From Mycobacterium paraseoulense (GTDB taxonomy: Bacteria; Actinomycetota; Actinomycetes; Mycobacteriales; Mycobacteriaceae): 64,000 bases of DNA. The notes beneath the pieces are model-generated. The model made no database searches. It was not told the DNA's origin and saw nothing but the letters and a program-made list of their open reading frames with translations. Positions 1-8,715 of this stretch are shown here, one piece after another (the stretch's first letter is position 1; each line of letters begins with the position of its first letter). The DNA lies in contig NZ_AP022619.1 of assembly GCF_010731655.1 (NCBI RefSeq), positions 4,030,001 to 4,094,000 of the forward strand, in the 5' to 3' direction. Both the position numbers and the translations under genes were made by a program.

Positions 1-125
1 CCCGGGTACCACCTCAGAACCGTCGCTTCGAGCGACCACTTGCCGAGAGGCGTGAAGACGGCACCGTCCCAGACTTTTCCGTCGCGCGCGGGAAGCAAAT
101 CCGCCGCGGTGCGGTTGCACCGCCA

Positions 126-983
126 ATGCGCATCGGAGTGGTGTTCCCACAAACCGAGCTCGGCTCAGACCCCGCCGTCGTACGCACGTACGGGCAGGCA
201 GTCGAAGGGCTCGGGTTCACCCACATCCTCGCCTACGACCACGTCGTGGGCGCCGACCCGAGCGTGCATCAAGGCTGGGACGGCCCCTACGACATCGACT
301 CGACCTTCCATGAGCCGTTCGTCATGTTCGGCTACCTGGCAGCGATCACTTCTCTCGAACTCGTGACCGGTGTGATCATCCTGCCGGAGCGACAGACGGC
401 GCTGGTGGCCAAGCAAGCGGCCGAAGTCGACCTGCTGACCGGCGGCCGATTTCGGCTCGGCATCGGAGTGGGCTGGAACGCGGTCGAATACGAGGCGCTG
501 GGCGAGAAGTTCACCAATCGCGGGAAGCGCTCCGAGGAGCAGGTCGAGCTGATGCGCAGGCTGTGGACCCAACGATCGGTCACCTTCGACGGCACCTATC
601 ACACCGTGACCGCCGCGGGACTGGCGCCGCTGCCCACCCAACGCCCCATCCCGGTGTGGATCGGCACGGCGTCACAACGCGGGTGGGAACGCGTGGGACG
701 GCTCGCGGACGGCTGGTTCCCGATGACCGGCCCCGGACCGGGCCTGGACCACGCACGCGAACAGGTGCACCGCGCGGCCGCGGCGGCCGGCCGGGACGCG
801 GAAAGCCTGGGCATGGAAGGCCGGGTCAATTGGACCGGTGACCGGGACGAGGCCGCCGCCGCCATCGCCGCCTGGCGAGCCGCGGGTGCCACCCATGTGT
901 CGGTCAACACGATGCAGTCGGGGTTCGCGACCGTCGATGACCACCTCGCTGCGCTGGAGCGGATCGCCGCCGACCTGAGGTAG
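126..983 (+). CDS. LLM-class F420-dependent oxidoreductase
   Basis: Predicted coenzyme F420-dependent oxidoreductase of the luciferase-like monooxygenase superfamily (285 aa, cytoplasmic; substrate unknown). The protein starts with MRIGVVFPQTELG, the first strand of the TIM barrel. AYDHVVGAD (about residues 36-44) and LTGGRFRLGIGVGWN (104-118) are typical LLM signatures, and PVWIGTASQRGWERVGRLADGW lies in the cofactor-binding half. The ATG at 126 lacks an obvious ribosome binding site, but the reading frame fits the family start. It converges on the SulP transporter gene with only about 10 bases between the stop codons. F420 rather than FMN is inferred from the mycobacterial setting. Confidence 0.85.
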   Translation: MRIGVVFPQTELGSDPAVVRTYGQAVEGLGFTHILAYDHVVGADPSVHQGWDGPYDIDSTFHEPFVMFGYLAAITSLELVTGVIILPERQTALVAKQAAEVDLLTGGRFRLGIGVGWNAVEYEALGEKFTNRGKRSEEQVELMRRLWTQRSVTFDGTYHTVTAAGLAPLPTQRPIPVWIGTASQRGWERVGRLADGWFPMTGPGPGLDHAREQVHRAAAAAGRDAESLGMEGRVNWTGDRDEAAAAIAAWRAAGATHVSVNTMQSGFATVDDHLAALERIAADLR

Positions 984-993
984 CGGCAACGGG

Positions 994-2559
994 TTAGCCG
1001 GTGTCCGCTTCGACCAGGCTGAGGTGGACGGCGCGGCCGCTGGCCTTCGACGACTTGTCCGCCCGTGCATGGGGATTCATCAGCCCGTGGGCCACCTTGA
1101 CCTCGCCCCCCGTCGCGCAATGCCGGCGCTGCCAGTCGCTGATCGCCTGGTGTGCAGCGTGATCGAGGTAAGTGGCCATCATGTGGATCGTGACGGTGGT
1201 GCGCTCGGGGATGGTCGCGAGCACTCCGGTCAGCCGGGGCAGGGCCAGGAAGGTGCAGGCCCCTTCGATGGTCAGCTGCCATTCCGCACCGACCGACTTC
1301 GCTTCCACCCTGGCCCGCACCACCCGCCATCCGGTCACCATGACCGCCACCGCGAGTCCGATCATGACGCCGTGCAGCAGATTGAGAAAGACGACGCCGA
1401 CGATGGTCACCAGATAAACGGCGAGATCGCCGTTGCGCAAGGCGGTCTCGATGTGGGCCGGCTTCAGCAGCTCGATTCCGATGACGATGAGCAAGCCCGC
1501 GAGCGCCGCGGTGGGGATCCGTTCGACCAACCCGGCGAAGGGTACGGCGAACACCAGGATCCACACCCCGTGCATGATCGTCGACGCGCGAGTTCTGGCT
1601 CCCGCGTTGACGTTAGCCGCGCTGCGCACGATCACGCCGGCGATCGGAAGCCCGCCGACCGCACCCGAGGCGATGTTCGCCGCGCCTTGCCCGATCAGCT
1701 CGCGGTTGAAGTCGGTACGCGCCCCGGTGTGCATTCGGTCGATCGAGACGGCCGTCAACAGGCTTTGGACGCTGGTGATCAGGGTGACGGTGATCACCGC
1801 GATCACGACGGCCCCCCAGTTCCCGTCGGGTAGTTGGGGAAGCTGGAGCGCCTCTAGCACCGAGCCCTCCAGCCGGATGCGGGAGACGTTGAACGGCAAC
1901 GTGACCGAGATGACCGTGACGGTCACGATGGCGACCAGCGGCCCGGGGATCTTGGCCAGCCGGGCCGGGGCCCAGCGCCACGCAATCAGAATGGCGATCA
2001 CGAGCAGGCCCAGCACGACCCCCGGCCGGTGCGCGCCGACGATTTGCGTGGGCAGACCGACGACGTTCGTCCACGCCGAACTCTGCGATTCACCGCCGAG
2101 CAATACGTGCACCTGCTGCAGCGCGATGGTGATTCCGATCCCTGCCAGCATGGCGTGCACCACGACCGGCGAGATGGCCAAGGCGGCCCGCGCAATCCCG
2201 CTGATACCCAACATGACTTGCAGCGCCCCGGCAATGACGGTGATGAAACATGTTACCGTCCATCCGAACTGGGAGATGAGATCGGCGACGACGACGGTGA
2301 GCCCGGCTGCCGGTCCACTGACCTGCAGCGGTGACCCGCCGATGCACCCGGCGACGATGCCGCCGACGATCGCCGCGATCAAACCCGACAGCACGGGGGC
2401 GTCGGAGGCGATCGCGATTCCCAGCGACAACGGCAGCGCAACCAGAAAGACCACCAACGATGCCGGCAGGTCGTACTGCATGGCGGCGCACGGTCGGTCG
2501 ACTCGATTCGGCTCCGCCTGCTCGGCGTCGTGTTCACCTGGCCGCCGGGCGTGTTGCAT
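994..2559 (-). CDS. SulP-family anion transporter with C-terminal STAS-like region
   Basis: Predicted inner-membrane SulP/SLC26 anion transporter (521 aa), probably for sulfate, bicarbonate or a carboxylate. Residues from about 27 carry the SulP start motif (YDLPASLVVFLVALPLSLGIA), followed by about ten hydrophobic segments. VSGPAAGLTVVVADLI and the GGLPIAGVIVRSAANVNAGARTR stretch are family hallmarks. The last about 120 residues look like a STAS domain, but I see no DSSG-type motif at the usual phospho-acceptor site. The start is placed at 2559 because GGGAGG sits just upstream of that ATG; a longer reading to 2646 has no such signal. Convergent with the LLM oxidoreductase. Confidence 0.88.
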   Translation of the reverse strand: MQHARRPGEHDAEQAEPNRVDRPCAAMQYDLPASLVVFLVALPLSLGIAIASDAPVLSGLIAAIVGGIVAGCIGGSPLQVSGPAAGLTVVVADLISQFGWTVTCFITVIAGALQVMLGISGIARAALAISPVVVHAMLAGIGITIALQQVHVLLGGESQSSAWTNVVGLPTQIVGAHRPGVVLGLLVIAILIAWRWAPARLAKIPGPLVAIVTVTVISVTLPFNVSRIRLEGSVLEALQLPQLPDGNWGAVVIAVITVTLITSVQSLLTAVSIDRMHTGARTDFNRELIGQGAANIASGAVGGLPIAGVIVRSAANVNAGARTRASTIMHGVWILVFAVPFAGLVERIPTAALAGLLIVIGIELLKPAHIETALRNGDLAVYLVTIVGVVFLNLLHGVMIGLAVAVMVTGWRVVRARVEAKSVGAEWQLTIEGACTFLALPRLTGVLATIPERTTVTIHMMATYLDHAAHQAISDWQRRHCATGGEVKVAHGLMNPHARADKSSKASGRAVHLSLVEADTG

Positions 2560-2848
2560 CGAGCCTCCCTGGAATACGCATGAGAGACGCGTTCGGGTAC
2601 CACCCGTTATCGCGCCAAGACAGCGGTGTAAGCTTCTGTGGCACAATCGATCACAGTCGCCGCGAACGCCGTTGTTCCGCTGTGCGTGCCCTGCCTATGC
2701 ACATCGACGGTATGGGCCGGCCCACCCAGTCGCAACCCGACATTCGGGGCGCATATCGAATGCAAATCTTTGCCGCGGACGGCTGCGGCAGCGACGGTGC
2801 TGCCTGACGGCGCGCTCGCGCGCTGGAATGAATTGGGGCCCAGCGTGT
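2560..2848. other. Intergenic region, no gene seen
   Basis: About 290 bases between the SulP start and the end of the Ddn-like gene. I see no supported reading frame. The part next to 2559 must hold the SulP promoter. A GC-rich inverted stretch (gcgcgctcgcgcgc, near 2810-2823) could form a hairpin near the end of the Ddn-like gene. Confidence 0.4.
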
Positions 2849-3271
2849 TTACTCGAGGACGAAGACTGGTATCTGTCGCGTCGTCTTGGCCTGATACTCG
2901 GCGTAGGGCGGGTAAGCCTCGACCGCCCGCAGCCACCACTGCTCGCGTTCGGCCCCCTCAAGCTGACGCGCTCTCAGGGAGACGACCCGTTCCCCGTCTT
3001 GCAGCGACACCTCCGGGTTCGCCTTCAGGTTGAAGTACCACAGGGGATGCGCGGGAGCGCCGCCTTTCGAAGCGACCATGGCGTAACGGCCGTCGTGTTC
3101 GACGCGCATCATCGGGACGTACCGCTTCTTGCCGGACTTCGCGCCCGTCACGGTCACCAGAACCACGGGCCGATCGAGAATCTCGACCCCGTCGGTCGTG
3201 CCTTGTTTCAGGATCTGCTCGGTCTGCTCGCGCACCCAGTCCCTCGGGCTCAGTTCGATCTCGTCGGCCAT
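2849..3271 (-). CDS. Nitroreductase/deazaflavin-dependent oxidoreductase (Ddn-like)
   Basis: Small split-barrel protein (140 aa) of the F420-dependent Ddn/FDOR-A type, probably a membrane-associated quinone or xenobiotic reductase. Visible family features are LVTVTGAKSGKKRYVPMM (the TxGxxSG and R motif that contacts the deazaflavin), GGAPAHPLWYFNLKANPEV (the WxxNLxAxP signature) and the C-terminal PPYAEYQAKTTRQIPVFVLE. ATG at 3271 is chosen over an upstream TTG because the family normally starts close to this point. It is monocistronic and divergent from the methyltransferase at 3404. Its physiological substrate cannot be read from sequence. Confidence 0.88.
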   Translation of the reverse strand: MADEIELSPRDWVREQTEQILKQGTTDGVEILDRPVVLVTVTGAKSGKKRYVPMMRVEHDGRYAMVASKGGAPAHPLWYFNLKANPEVSLQDGERVVSLRARQLEGAEREQWWLRAVEAYPPYAEYQAKTTRQIPVFVLE

Positions 3272-3403
3272 ACCCGATCTCAACACGTCCCCGCGCCCGA
3301 GTCATCCCCCGATGCGCATCGCCCACCATCCGCGCGCCCGGGGAGCGTACAGTGGGCGCCATCGCTTAAATGAGCTAACTAATGACCGAGGGGAGACGCT
3401 GGA

Positions 3404-4303
3404 GTGGCCCGCAGCGAGAACGACACATGGGACTTGGCCTCCAGCGTCGGAGCGACCGCAACAGCCGTCGCCGCACAGCGGGCGATCGCTTCGAAGGGAG
3501 CCGAGCCCCTGCTGCACGATCCGTTCGCCGACGCGCTCGTGCGCGCGGTGGCCAGCGAGGTCTTCGTCAAGCTTCTCGACAATGAGATCGACCGGTCCGA
3601 CGATCCCTTGCTGAACCGCCGGGCCGTGAACGAGCAGATCACGGTCCGCACCCGCTACTTCGACGATTTCTTCATGCAGGCAACCGAATCCGGTGTTCGC
3701 CAGGCGGTGATCCTGGCGTCCGGCCTGGACACCAGGGCCTACCGCCTGCCGTGGCCGGCGGGCACGGTGGTTTACGAGATCGACCAGCCCGAGGTCATCG
3801 AGTTCAAGACGCGGGTACTGGCCGACCTGGGCGCCGCACCGCCCGCCGAGCGCCGCACGGTCGCGAAAGATCTGCGCGACGACTGGCCGGCAGCACTGGT
3901 CGAGGCCGGCTTCGACGCCGACGCGCCGACCGCCTGGAGCGCCGAAGGGCTGCTCGTCTACCTGCCGCCCGAGGCCCAGGACCGTTTGTTCGACAACATC
4001 GTCGTGTTGTCTGCGCCGGGGAGTCGGATCGCGACCGAGCACATGGATATGCGCAACATCCCGTCGGACTGGGCGCAGAAGCTGACCGAGCGGTCGCAAC
4101 GGCTGGGCTCCGACATCAACTTGGCCGACCTTTTCTACACCGGCGACCGCAACACCGCCGCCGAATACCTGGCCGCCCGCGGCTGGCGGGTCGAGATCCG
4201 GACAACCGAGGAGGCCTTTGCCGCGCATGGGTTCGAGGTGCCCGATGACGAGCTGGCTTCCTTCGGCGAAGACTCCGGTTACCTGACGGCCGCGCTCAAA
4301 TAG
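3404..4303 (+). CDS. SAM-dependent methyltransferase (TIGR00027 / DUF574 family)
   Basis: Putative S-adenosylmethionine-dependent methyltransferase (299 aa) of a family greatly expanded in mycobacteria. The N-terminal DTWDLASSVGATATAVAAQRA is the family start block, LLHDPFADALV follows, and QAVILASGLDTRAYRLPWP (about 107-125) is the SAM-binding loop with the GLDTRAYR signature. AWSAEGLLVYLPPEAQD is a later family motif. A GTG start is used, preceded by GAGGGGAGA about eight bases upstream. Family members have been linked to O-methylation of polyketide-type lipids and small molecules, but no substrate is indicated here. Confidence 0.9.
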   Translation: MARSENDTWDLASSVGATATAVAAQRAIASKGAEPLLHDPFADALVRAVASEVFVKLLDNEIDRSDDPLLNRRAVNEQITVRTRYFDDFFMQATESGVRQAVILASGLDTRAYRLPWPAGTVVYEIDQPEVIEFKTRVLADLGAAPPAERRTVAKDLRDDWPAALVEAGFDADAPTAWSAEGLLVYLPPEAQDRLFDNIVVLSAPGSRIATEHMDMRNIPSDWAQKLTERSQRLGSDINLADLFYTGDRNTAAEYLAARGWRVEIRTTEEAFAAHGFEVPDDELASFGEDSGYLTAALK

Positions 4304-4329
4304 GTCGCTCGCCACACGCATCAACGCCG

Positions 4330-5054
<725 letters not shown>

Positions 5055-5137
5055 CTCGACGGACTCCGCCAGGTTTCGGACCGCGGGATACGGGAGACCC
5101 TGACTGGAGTGCCATAACCGGTCAGAGGAGATCTCAC

Positions 5138-5305
5138 GTGGACCAGCAAGTCAATCTCAACCCGCCAGCCGCACCCGAGGATGCCACCCGGGCGACGGAG
5201 GACCAGCGCAAGCTGCAGGAACAACTCGAGCACCAGAACGATGACCCGGACGGGCCCGGATTGCAGCAGTCCCGGCACGATACGGCCGACGAAAGCACGC
5301 GCTAG
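5138..5305 (+). CDS. Small hydrophilic hypothetical protein (55 aa)
   Basis: Short reading frame starting at GTG 5138, with AGAGGAG about eight bases upstream. The 55-aa product (beginning MDQQVNLNPPAAPEDATRAT) is rich in Q, D, E and P, with a possible short helix EDQRKLQEQLEHQNDD, and has no membrane segment or cysteines. No family is recognised. The good ribosome binding site and acidic, gene-like composition are the main reasons to call it. It lies about 80 bases after the methyltransferase and could be co-transcribed. Confidence 0.5.
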   Translation: MDQQVNLNPPAAPEDATRATEDQRKLQEQLEHQNDDPDGPGLQQSRHDTADESTR

Positions 5306-5358
5306 TTTCCTCCCGGCGGCCGATGGTGCTGGATTCCAAGGGCGATCGGGATAGGGCG

Positions 5359-5715
5359 TCAGCTCCTGGCGTGCCTGCGGTCATGTGCGAGCGCTGCCGC
5401 TGCCAGCCCCACCAAAGTCAGGCCGCCGACCGTCGCCGCGGGAATCGCCCACGCGCGTCGGATGAAGAGCGCGTTGTCGCATTGGTCGACGTAGTTCGTC
5501 CTCGGCGGGGCGGGCTGAATGGGGCCTCCGTGGTCGTTCTTGTTGCCGTCAGCGACTGACGCCTGGGTGAGGTCCGTCGTGAAGCCGCTGCCGCATTTGA
5601 CCTGCCAGCCGAACTGATCGTAGGCGTCGATGAACACCGGGAAACGCAGCGCGCAAAGCCCGATGACCAAAGCCACCGTGGCCACCGAGAAGATCGCGGG
5701 CCCGCGTCTGGACAT
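5359..5715 (-). CDS. Small membrane protein, unknown function (118 aa)
   Basis: Two predicted transmembrane helices, near residues 8-25 (IFSVATVALVIGLCALRFPVF) and 88-110 (AWAIPAATVGGLTLVGLAAAALA), flank an external loop with two cysteines (VKCGSG and DQCDNA) that could form a disulfide. The loop also contains IQPAPPRTNYVD. I recognise no named family. ATG 5715 is chosen because AGGGG lies seven bases upstream; a GTG at 5721 is possible. It follows the 74-aa membrane protein gene by about ten bases, so the two likely form an operon and may act together. Confidence 0.65.
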   Translation of the reverse strand: MSRRGPAIFSVATVALVIGLCALRFPVFIDAYDQFGWQVKCGSGFTTDLTQASVADGNKNDHGGPIQPAPPRTNYVDQCDNALFIRRAWAIPAATVGGLTLVGLAAAALAHDRRHARS

Positions 5716-5725
5716 CTCCACACCC

Positions 5726-5950
5726 CTAGGTCATGCACACGTTGGCGAAGATCAGCACGGGCCACGACACGATCGAGCCGAGAAATGACACGACCAGGTC
5801 GATGCCGTGCATGTCGCGCAGATGTGCGGTGTGAGTACACGACCAGATCACCCCGACGATGAGGTACGGCGTGCCCAGCAGCACAGACAGCCCCAGCAGC
5901 TCGGCGATAGTCAACTGGTAGTCCAGTATTCGACGGATCCTGCTGAGCAT
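5726..5950 (-). CDS. Small membrane protein, unknown function (74 aa)
   Basis: Short protein with two predicted transmembrane segments (about 17-38, AELLGLSVLLGTPYLIVGVIW, and 52-72, LVVSFLGSIVSWPVLIFANV) joined by a short loop with a cysteine and histidines (SCTHTAHLRDMHGID). ATG 5950 has AAGGGGA upstream. It is the first gene of a two-gene operon with the 118-aa membrane protein. Its family is unknown to me; conserved small membrane protein pairs like this are common in mycobacteria. Confidence 0.65.
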   Translation of the reverse strand: MLSRIRRILDYQLTIAELLGLSVLLGTPYLIVGVIWSCTHTAHLRDMHGIDLVVSFLGSIVSWPVLIFANVCMT

Positions 5951-6169
5951 CGGACGTCCCCTTCGCACGAGCTAGACGAGCCATTATGTTAATGACTATT
6001 CGCCCGCTTCGGTAGCTTCTGCCGATAATTTTGCGTTGCCCGGTCGCGCCGGACGTCCCAATTCGTGTTGGTTTAACTGGGGTTCGGAGCTGCGATTGAC
6101 TTCACGTCGGCCAGCACAGATCCAGGAAGTGGTGCGCAATTCGGCTGTCGCCGACGCACCCTAGGCGAC

Positions 6170-7429
6170 TCAGCGCCGTCGCGTCCCGCCGGCAGCCTTG
6201 CCCGATGTCGTGGCGGGCTGGCCCAGCAAGGTGATTTCCATCAGCCGCCGCAGTGTCATGCGTGCCGACTGGCTCGAGCCGGGAATGACGAGCCGGCCGA
6301 TGTCGACGGCGAGGGCGAACGCACCGTGTACGGCGTATCGCGCGCGGCCGAGCGTCAGGTCGGGCCGCGCCGCCACCGCCAGCCCGGCCCACGATTCGAC
6401 GATGGAACGCTGAATGTTGTACAGCAGCAACGCGTCCGCGTCCGCCAGGTTGTGCCGCTCGGTGTAGTACACCCGGGCGAGTTCGGGGCTGACCAGCGAC
6501 CGCGCGACGAAGGCGTCGATCAGCCGCCGCAACGACTGCTCGGGATCGCCCCCGGCGGCCACAATGGTCGACAGGTCGCCGGAGAGCTGGTCGGCGCCGC
6601 GGCGGTATGAGGCCGCCAAGATGGCGGACTTGCTCGGAAAGTATTGGTAAATGCTGGCCACCGGTATGCCGACGGCCGCCGCGATGTCCTCCATACCGGT
6701 TTCGCGGTAACCCCGTTCGTTGAACAGACGCATCGATTCGCGCAAGAGTATTTCGTAGCTGCCGACCGCGCTGGTGATCGCCACTGCCGGCGCCGGCCCC
6801 GCCGTGCCGGTCCGCTGCGCCGGCACGTCGGCCCACAACACGGCGGTGGCGATGTCGGCCAACGTCGCCCGGATCTCGCCGTTGCCCAGCCGGGAGCGAT
6901 GGTCGGTGATGCTGCCGATGACGCTCAACGCGGCTGCCGACAGCACCCAGCGTTGCCGCGATTTCAGCTTGGGCCGCAAGCTGAGTAACGGCCGCTGCAG
7001 GCGACGGTTGACCAACTTGACCTGCTCTGCCAATAGCCCCTGATCTTCACCGAGTAGGTAACGGCCCTCCCATCGGTACAGCCCGCCCGCGGTGCGGTTG
7101 GCGATGGCGGTGTCGATCAACGCAGCGGTCAGCGCGCGCAGCGTCGCTTCGGGATCGGCGCCCTCGGGCAGTTCATCGGCGAAGTCCGTCGCATCGACGA
7201 GTTGTTGCCCGAGCGCGAGGACCGCCGAACGGAACAAGTCGTATTTGCCCTGCGAATGCCGGTACAGCGCCGCCGCCGAGATTCCCACACGGGCAGCGAT
7301 GTTTTCCATGCTGACCGCGTGGTATCCGAATTCGCCGAAGGCGTCGGTGGCGGCGCGGGCGATCTGCGCCTTGCGGTCTTTCGGGCGCCGCCTCACGGGG
7401 TCTGCGGACGTACGGCCGGCCGGCGTCAT
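6170..7429 (-). CDS. Tandem TetR-type regulator (two TetR domains in one chain)
   Basis: One uninterrupted 419-aa frame carries two complete TetR units. The first helix-turn-helix is about residues 19-58 (KAQIARAATDAFGEFGYHAVSMENIAARVGISAAALYRH), followed by a helical ligand domain. The second begins near 229 (YEILLRESMRLFNERGYRETGMEDIAAAVGIPVASIYQYFPSK) with its own C-terminal domain. Single-domain TetR proteins are about 200 aa. ATG 7429 is chosen because residues before it look non-coding and a TACGGT box sits seven bases upstream. The protein may bind DNA as a pseudo-dimer. Its targets are not evident. Confidence 0.88.
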   Translation of the reverse strand: MTPAGRTSADPVRRRPKDRKAQIARAATDAFGEFGYHAVSMENIAARVGISAAALYRHSQGKYDLFRSAVLALGQQLVDATDFADELPEGADPEATLRALTAALIDTAIANRTAGGLYRWEGRYLLGEDQGLLAEQVKLVNRRLQRPLLSLRPKLKSRQRWVLSAAALSVIGSITDHRSRLGNGEIRATLADIATAVLWADVPAQRTGTAGPAPAVAITSAVGSYEILLRESMRLFNERGYRETGMEDIAAAVGIPVASIYQYFPSKSAILAASYRRGADQLSGDLSTIVAAGGDPEQSLRRLIDAFVARSLVSPELARVYYTERHNLADADALLLYNIQRSIVESWAGLAVAARPDLTLGRARYAVHGAFALAVDIGRLVIPGSSQSARMTLRRLMEITLLGQPATTSGKAAGGTRRR

Positions 7430-7587
7430 AGAGATCACCGTAGTCCCAGCATGCCTGGCTGGGTGGGCGCGCCGCTGGCTGGTTCTCCGGATCAGCCCGC
7501 CACAGCGGGGACGCGGGGCTCCCGCCTGCAGGCGGGGCACCCTCCATCGTCAAAGCGCTTGGTGTCGCGGGCAATTGGGAAGCCCCC

Positions 7588-8568
7588 TCATGCCGGACCC
7601 GAGGGCGACCCGCACGACGCGTGAACCCGCTGACCAACCGCGACCGAGGCCTGCAACGCGCCGGTAGGCTCCGCAGCCTGGGCCGCTCGGCGTGGACGAG
7701 ACTGTCGGCTGTTGAGCCAGCAGGCGAACCCGCCCAGGACGAGGCCGACCGCGACACCGGGGTCGGGGCGCTGGCCCAGCATGAGCCAGGCCAGCACCGC
7801 GGCGACCGCGGGGATGACGGCGAAGAGCATCGCCACCGCAGCCGCGCCGTGGGTGTTGATGGCCCGGACGTAGAGGCTCACCGCGAGCGTCGCGTTCAGC
7901 AGCACCATGCCGGCGACCGCGATCGCCGCCCGCCGGACGTCGTGCACGGTGAACGGCGTGAGGGTCGCCAGCGCGGCCGCCGGAATGAGCGCGACCGCGT
8001 TCTGCATCGCGCTCATCGCGCGAAAGTCGACGCCGGCGCAGAACCGCTGCTGATAGACGCCGCCCGCCGAAAGGCCCAGCAGCGCAATGCCAAGCAGCAC
8101 GATGACCGGGTCCACTCCGTGGGTGGACGCCAACCGTTTGGCGCATGCGGCGAGCACCGCGAGGACGCCGAGAAGGAGCGCGACCATCCGTTGGGGACCG
8201 AGCGGCTCGCGCAAGAACATGGCGGCGAGGATGGCCGTGGCGACCGGATTCATCGCGATCACCACCGCGCACAGCACCGCGGGCGATCCGAGCTGAACGG
8301 CTTCGTACAGGCAGCAGAACTGCAGGGCCTGGATCAGCAGGCCGACCACCGCGACGTGACCGAACTGGGCGCCCCGGGGCCAGGGCGCCTTGGCCAGTAC
8401 CGCCCACAAGCCCAAAATCGTTGCGGCCAAACCGAAGCGGAGCACCAGCGCGGCCATCGGCGCCATGGCGGTCACCGCCAGCACTCCGATGGGGTAACCG
8501 AGCGCGTAGAAGAACGTCACCGCCGACGCGGTGGTCAGTGGCATGCGCGGCAGGTCCATGCGACCCAT
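7588..8568 (-). CDS. EamA/DMT-family exporter
   Basis: Predicted drug/metabolite-transporter superfamily exporter (326 aa) with about ten transmembrane segments arranged as two EamA repeats. The first repeat includes TFFYALGYPIGVLAVTAMAPMAALVLRFGLAA (about 17-48) and the second RFCAGVDFRAMSAMQNAVALIPAAALATLTPF. The C-terminal tail after about residue 290 is polar. The substrate could be an amino acid or metabolite. It is divergent from the LysR gene at 8716, which is the usual arrangement for LysR control of an exporter. The start could also be at 8559 or 8544. Confidence 0.85.
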   Translation of the reverse strand: MGRMDLPRMPLTTASAVTFFYALGYPIGVLAVTAMAPMAALVLRFGLAATILGLWAVLAKAPWPRGAQFGHVAVVGLLIQALQFCCLYEAVQLGSPAVLCAVVIAMNPVATAILAAMFLREPLGPQRMVALLLGVLAVLAACAKRLASTHGVDPVIVLLGIALLGLSAGGVYQQRFCAGVDFRAMSAMQNAVALIPAAALATLTPFTVHDVRRAAIAVAGMVLLNATLAVSLYVRAINTHGAAAVAMLFAVIPAVAAVLAWLMLGQRPDPGVAVGLVLGGFACWLNSRQSRPRRAAQAAEPTGALQASVAVGQRVHASCGSPSGPA

Positions 8569-8608
8569 GCTGGCCCAGACCCTCCCCGGCAGTCCAACGA
8601 TTATTGCT

Positions 8609-8709
8609 GATCGGGACCGATCGCATCCCCTTATCAGTGCGGCAGGGCCTTGGCTGAGATTTAGGGCTAGGACTCAACGATTGATCACCAATCCAGATCG
8701 GATTATGGT
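8609..8709 (+). promoter_or_regulatory. Divergent EamA/LysR control region with two inverted repeats
   Basis: Two palindromes lie between the divergent genes: GATCGG-GA-CCGATC (8609-8622) nearer the exporter and GATTG-N5-CAATC (8679-8693) nearer the LysR gene. TTGATC (8681-8686), 17 bases, then TATGGT (8704-8709) make a plausible promoter for the LysR gene that would start at or beside its ATG (8716). The second palindrome covers its -35 box, as expected for LysR autorepression. Confidence 0.55.
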
Positions 8710-8715
8710 GCTGCT

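Noticed and set aside
1..125. Partial gene at the left edge
   Set aside because: Both strands have short open stretches but no recognisable motif or start, so nothing can be supported.
1433..3373. Very long plus-strand open frame of 646 codons opposite the SulP gene
   Set aside because: It lies across the antisense strand of a well-supported SulP gene and the Ddn-like gene, and its composition (many R, T, P, S) is typical of a high-GC antisense frame.
6170..7429. Frameshift joining two separate TetR genes
   Set aside because: The frame shows no internal stop and the link between the halves has normal coding composition, so a single fused gene is more likely than a sequencing error.
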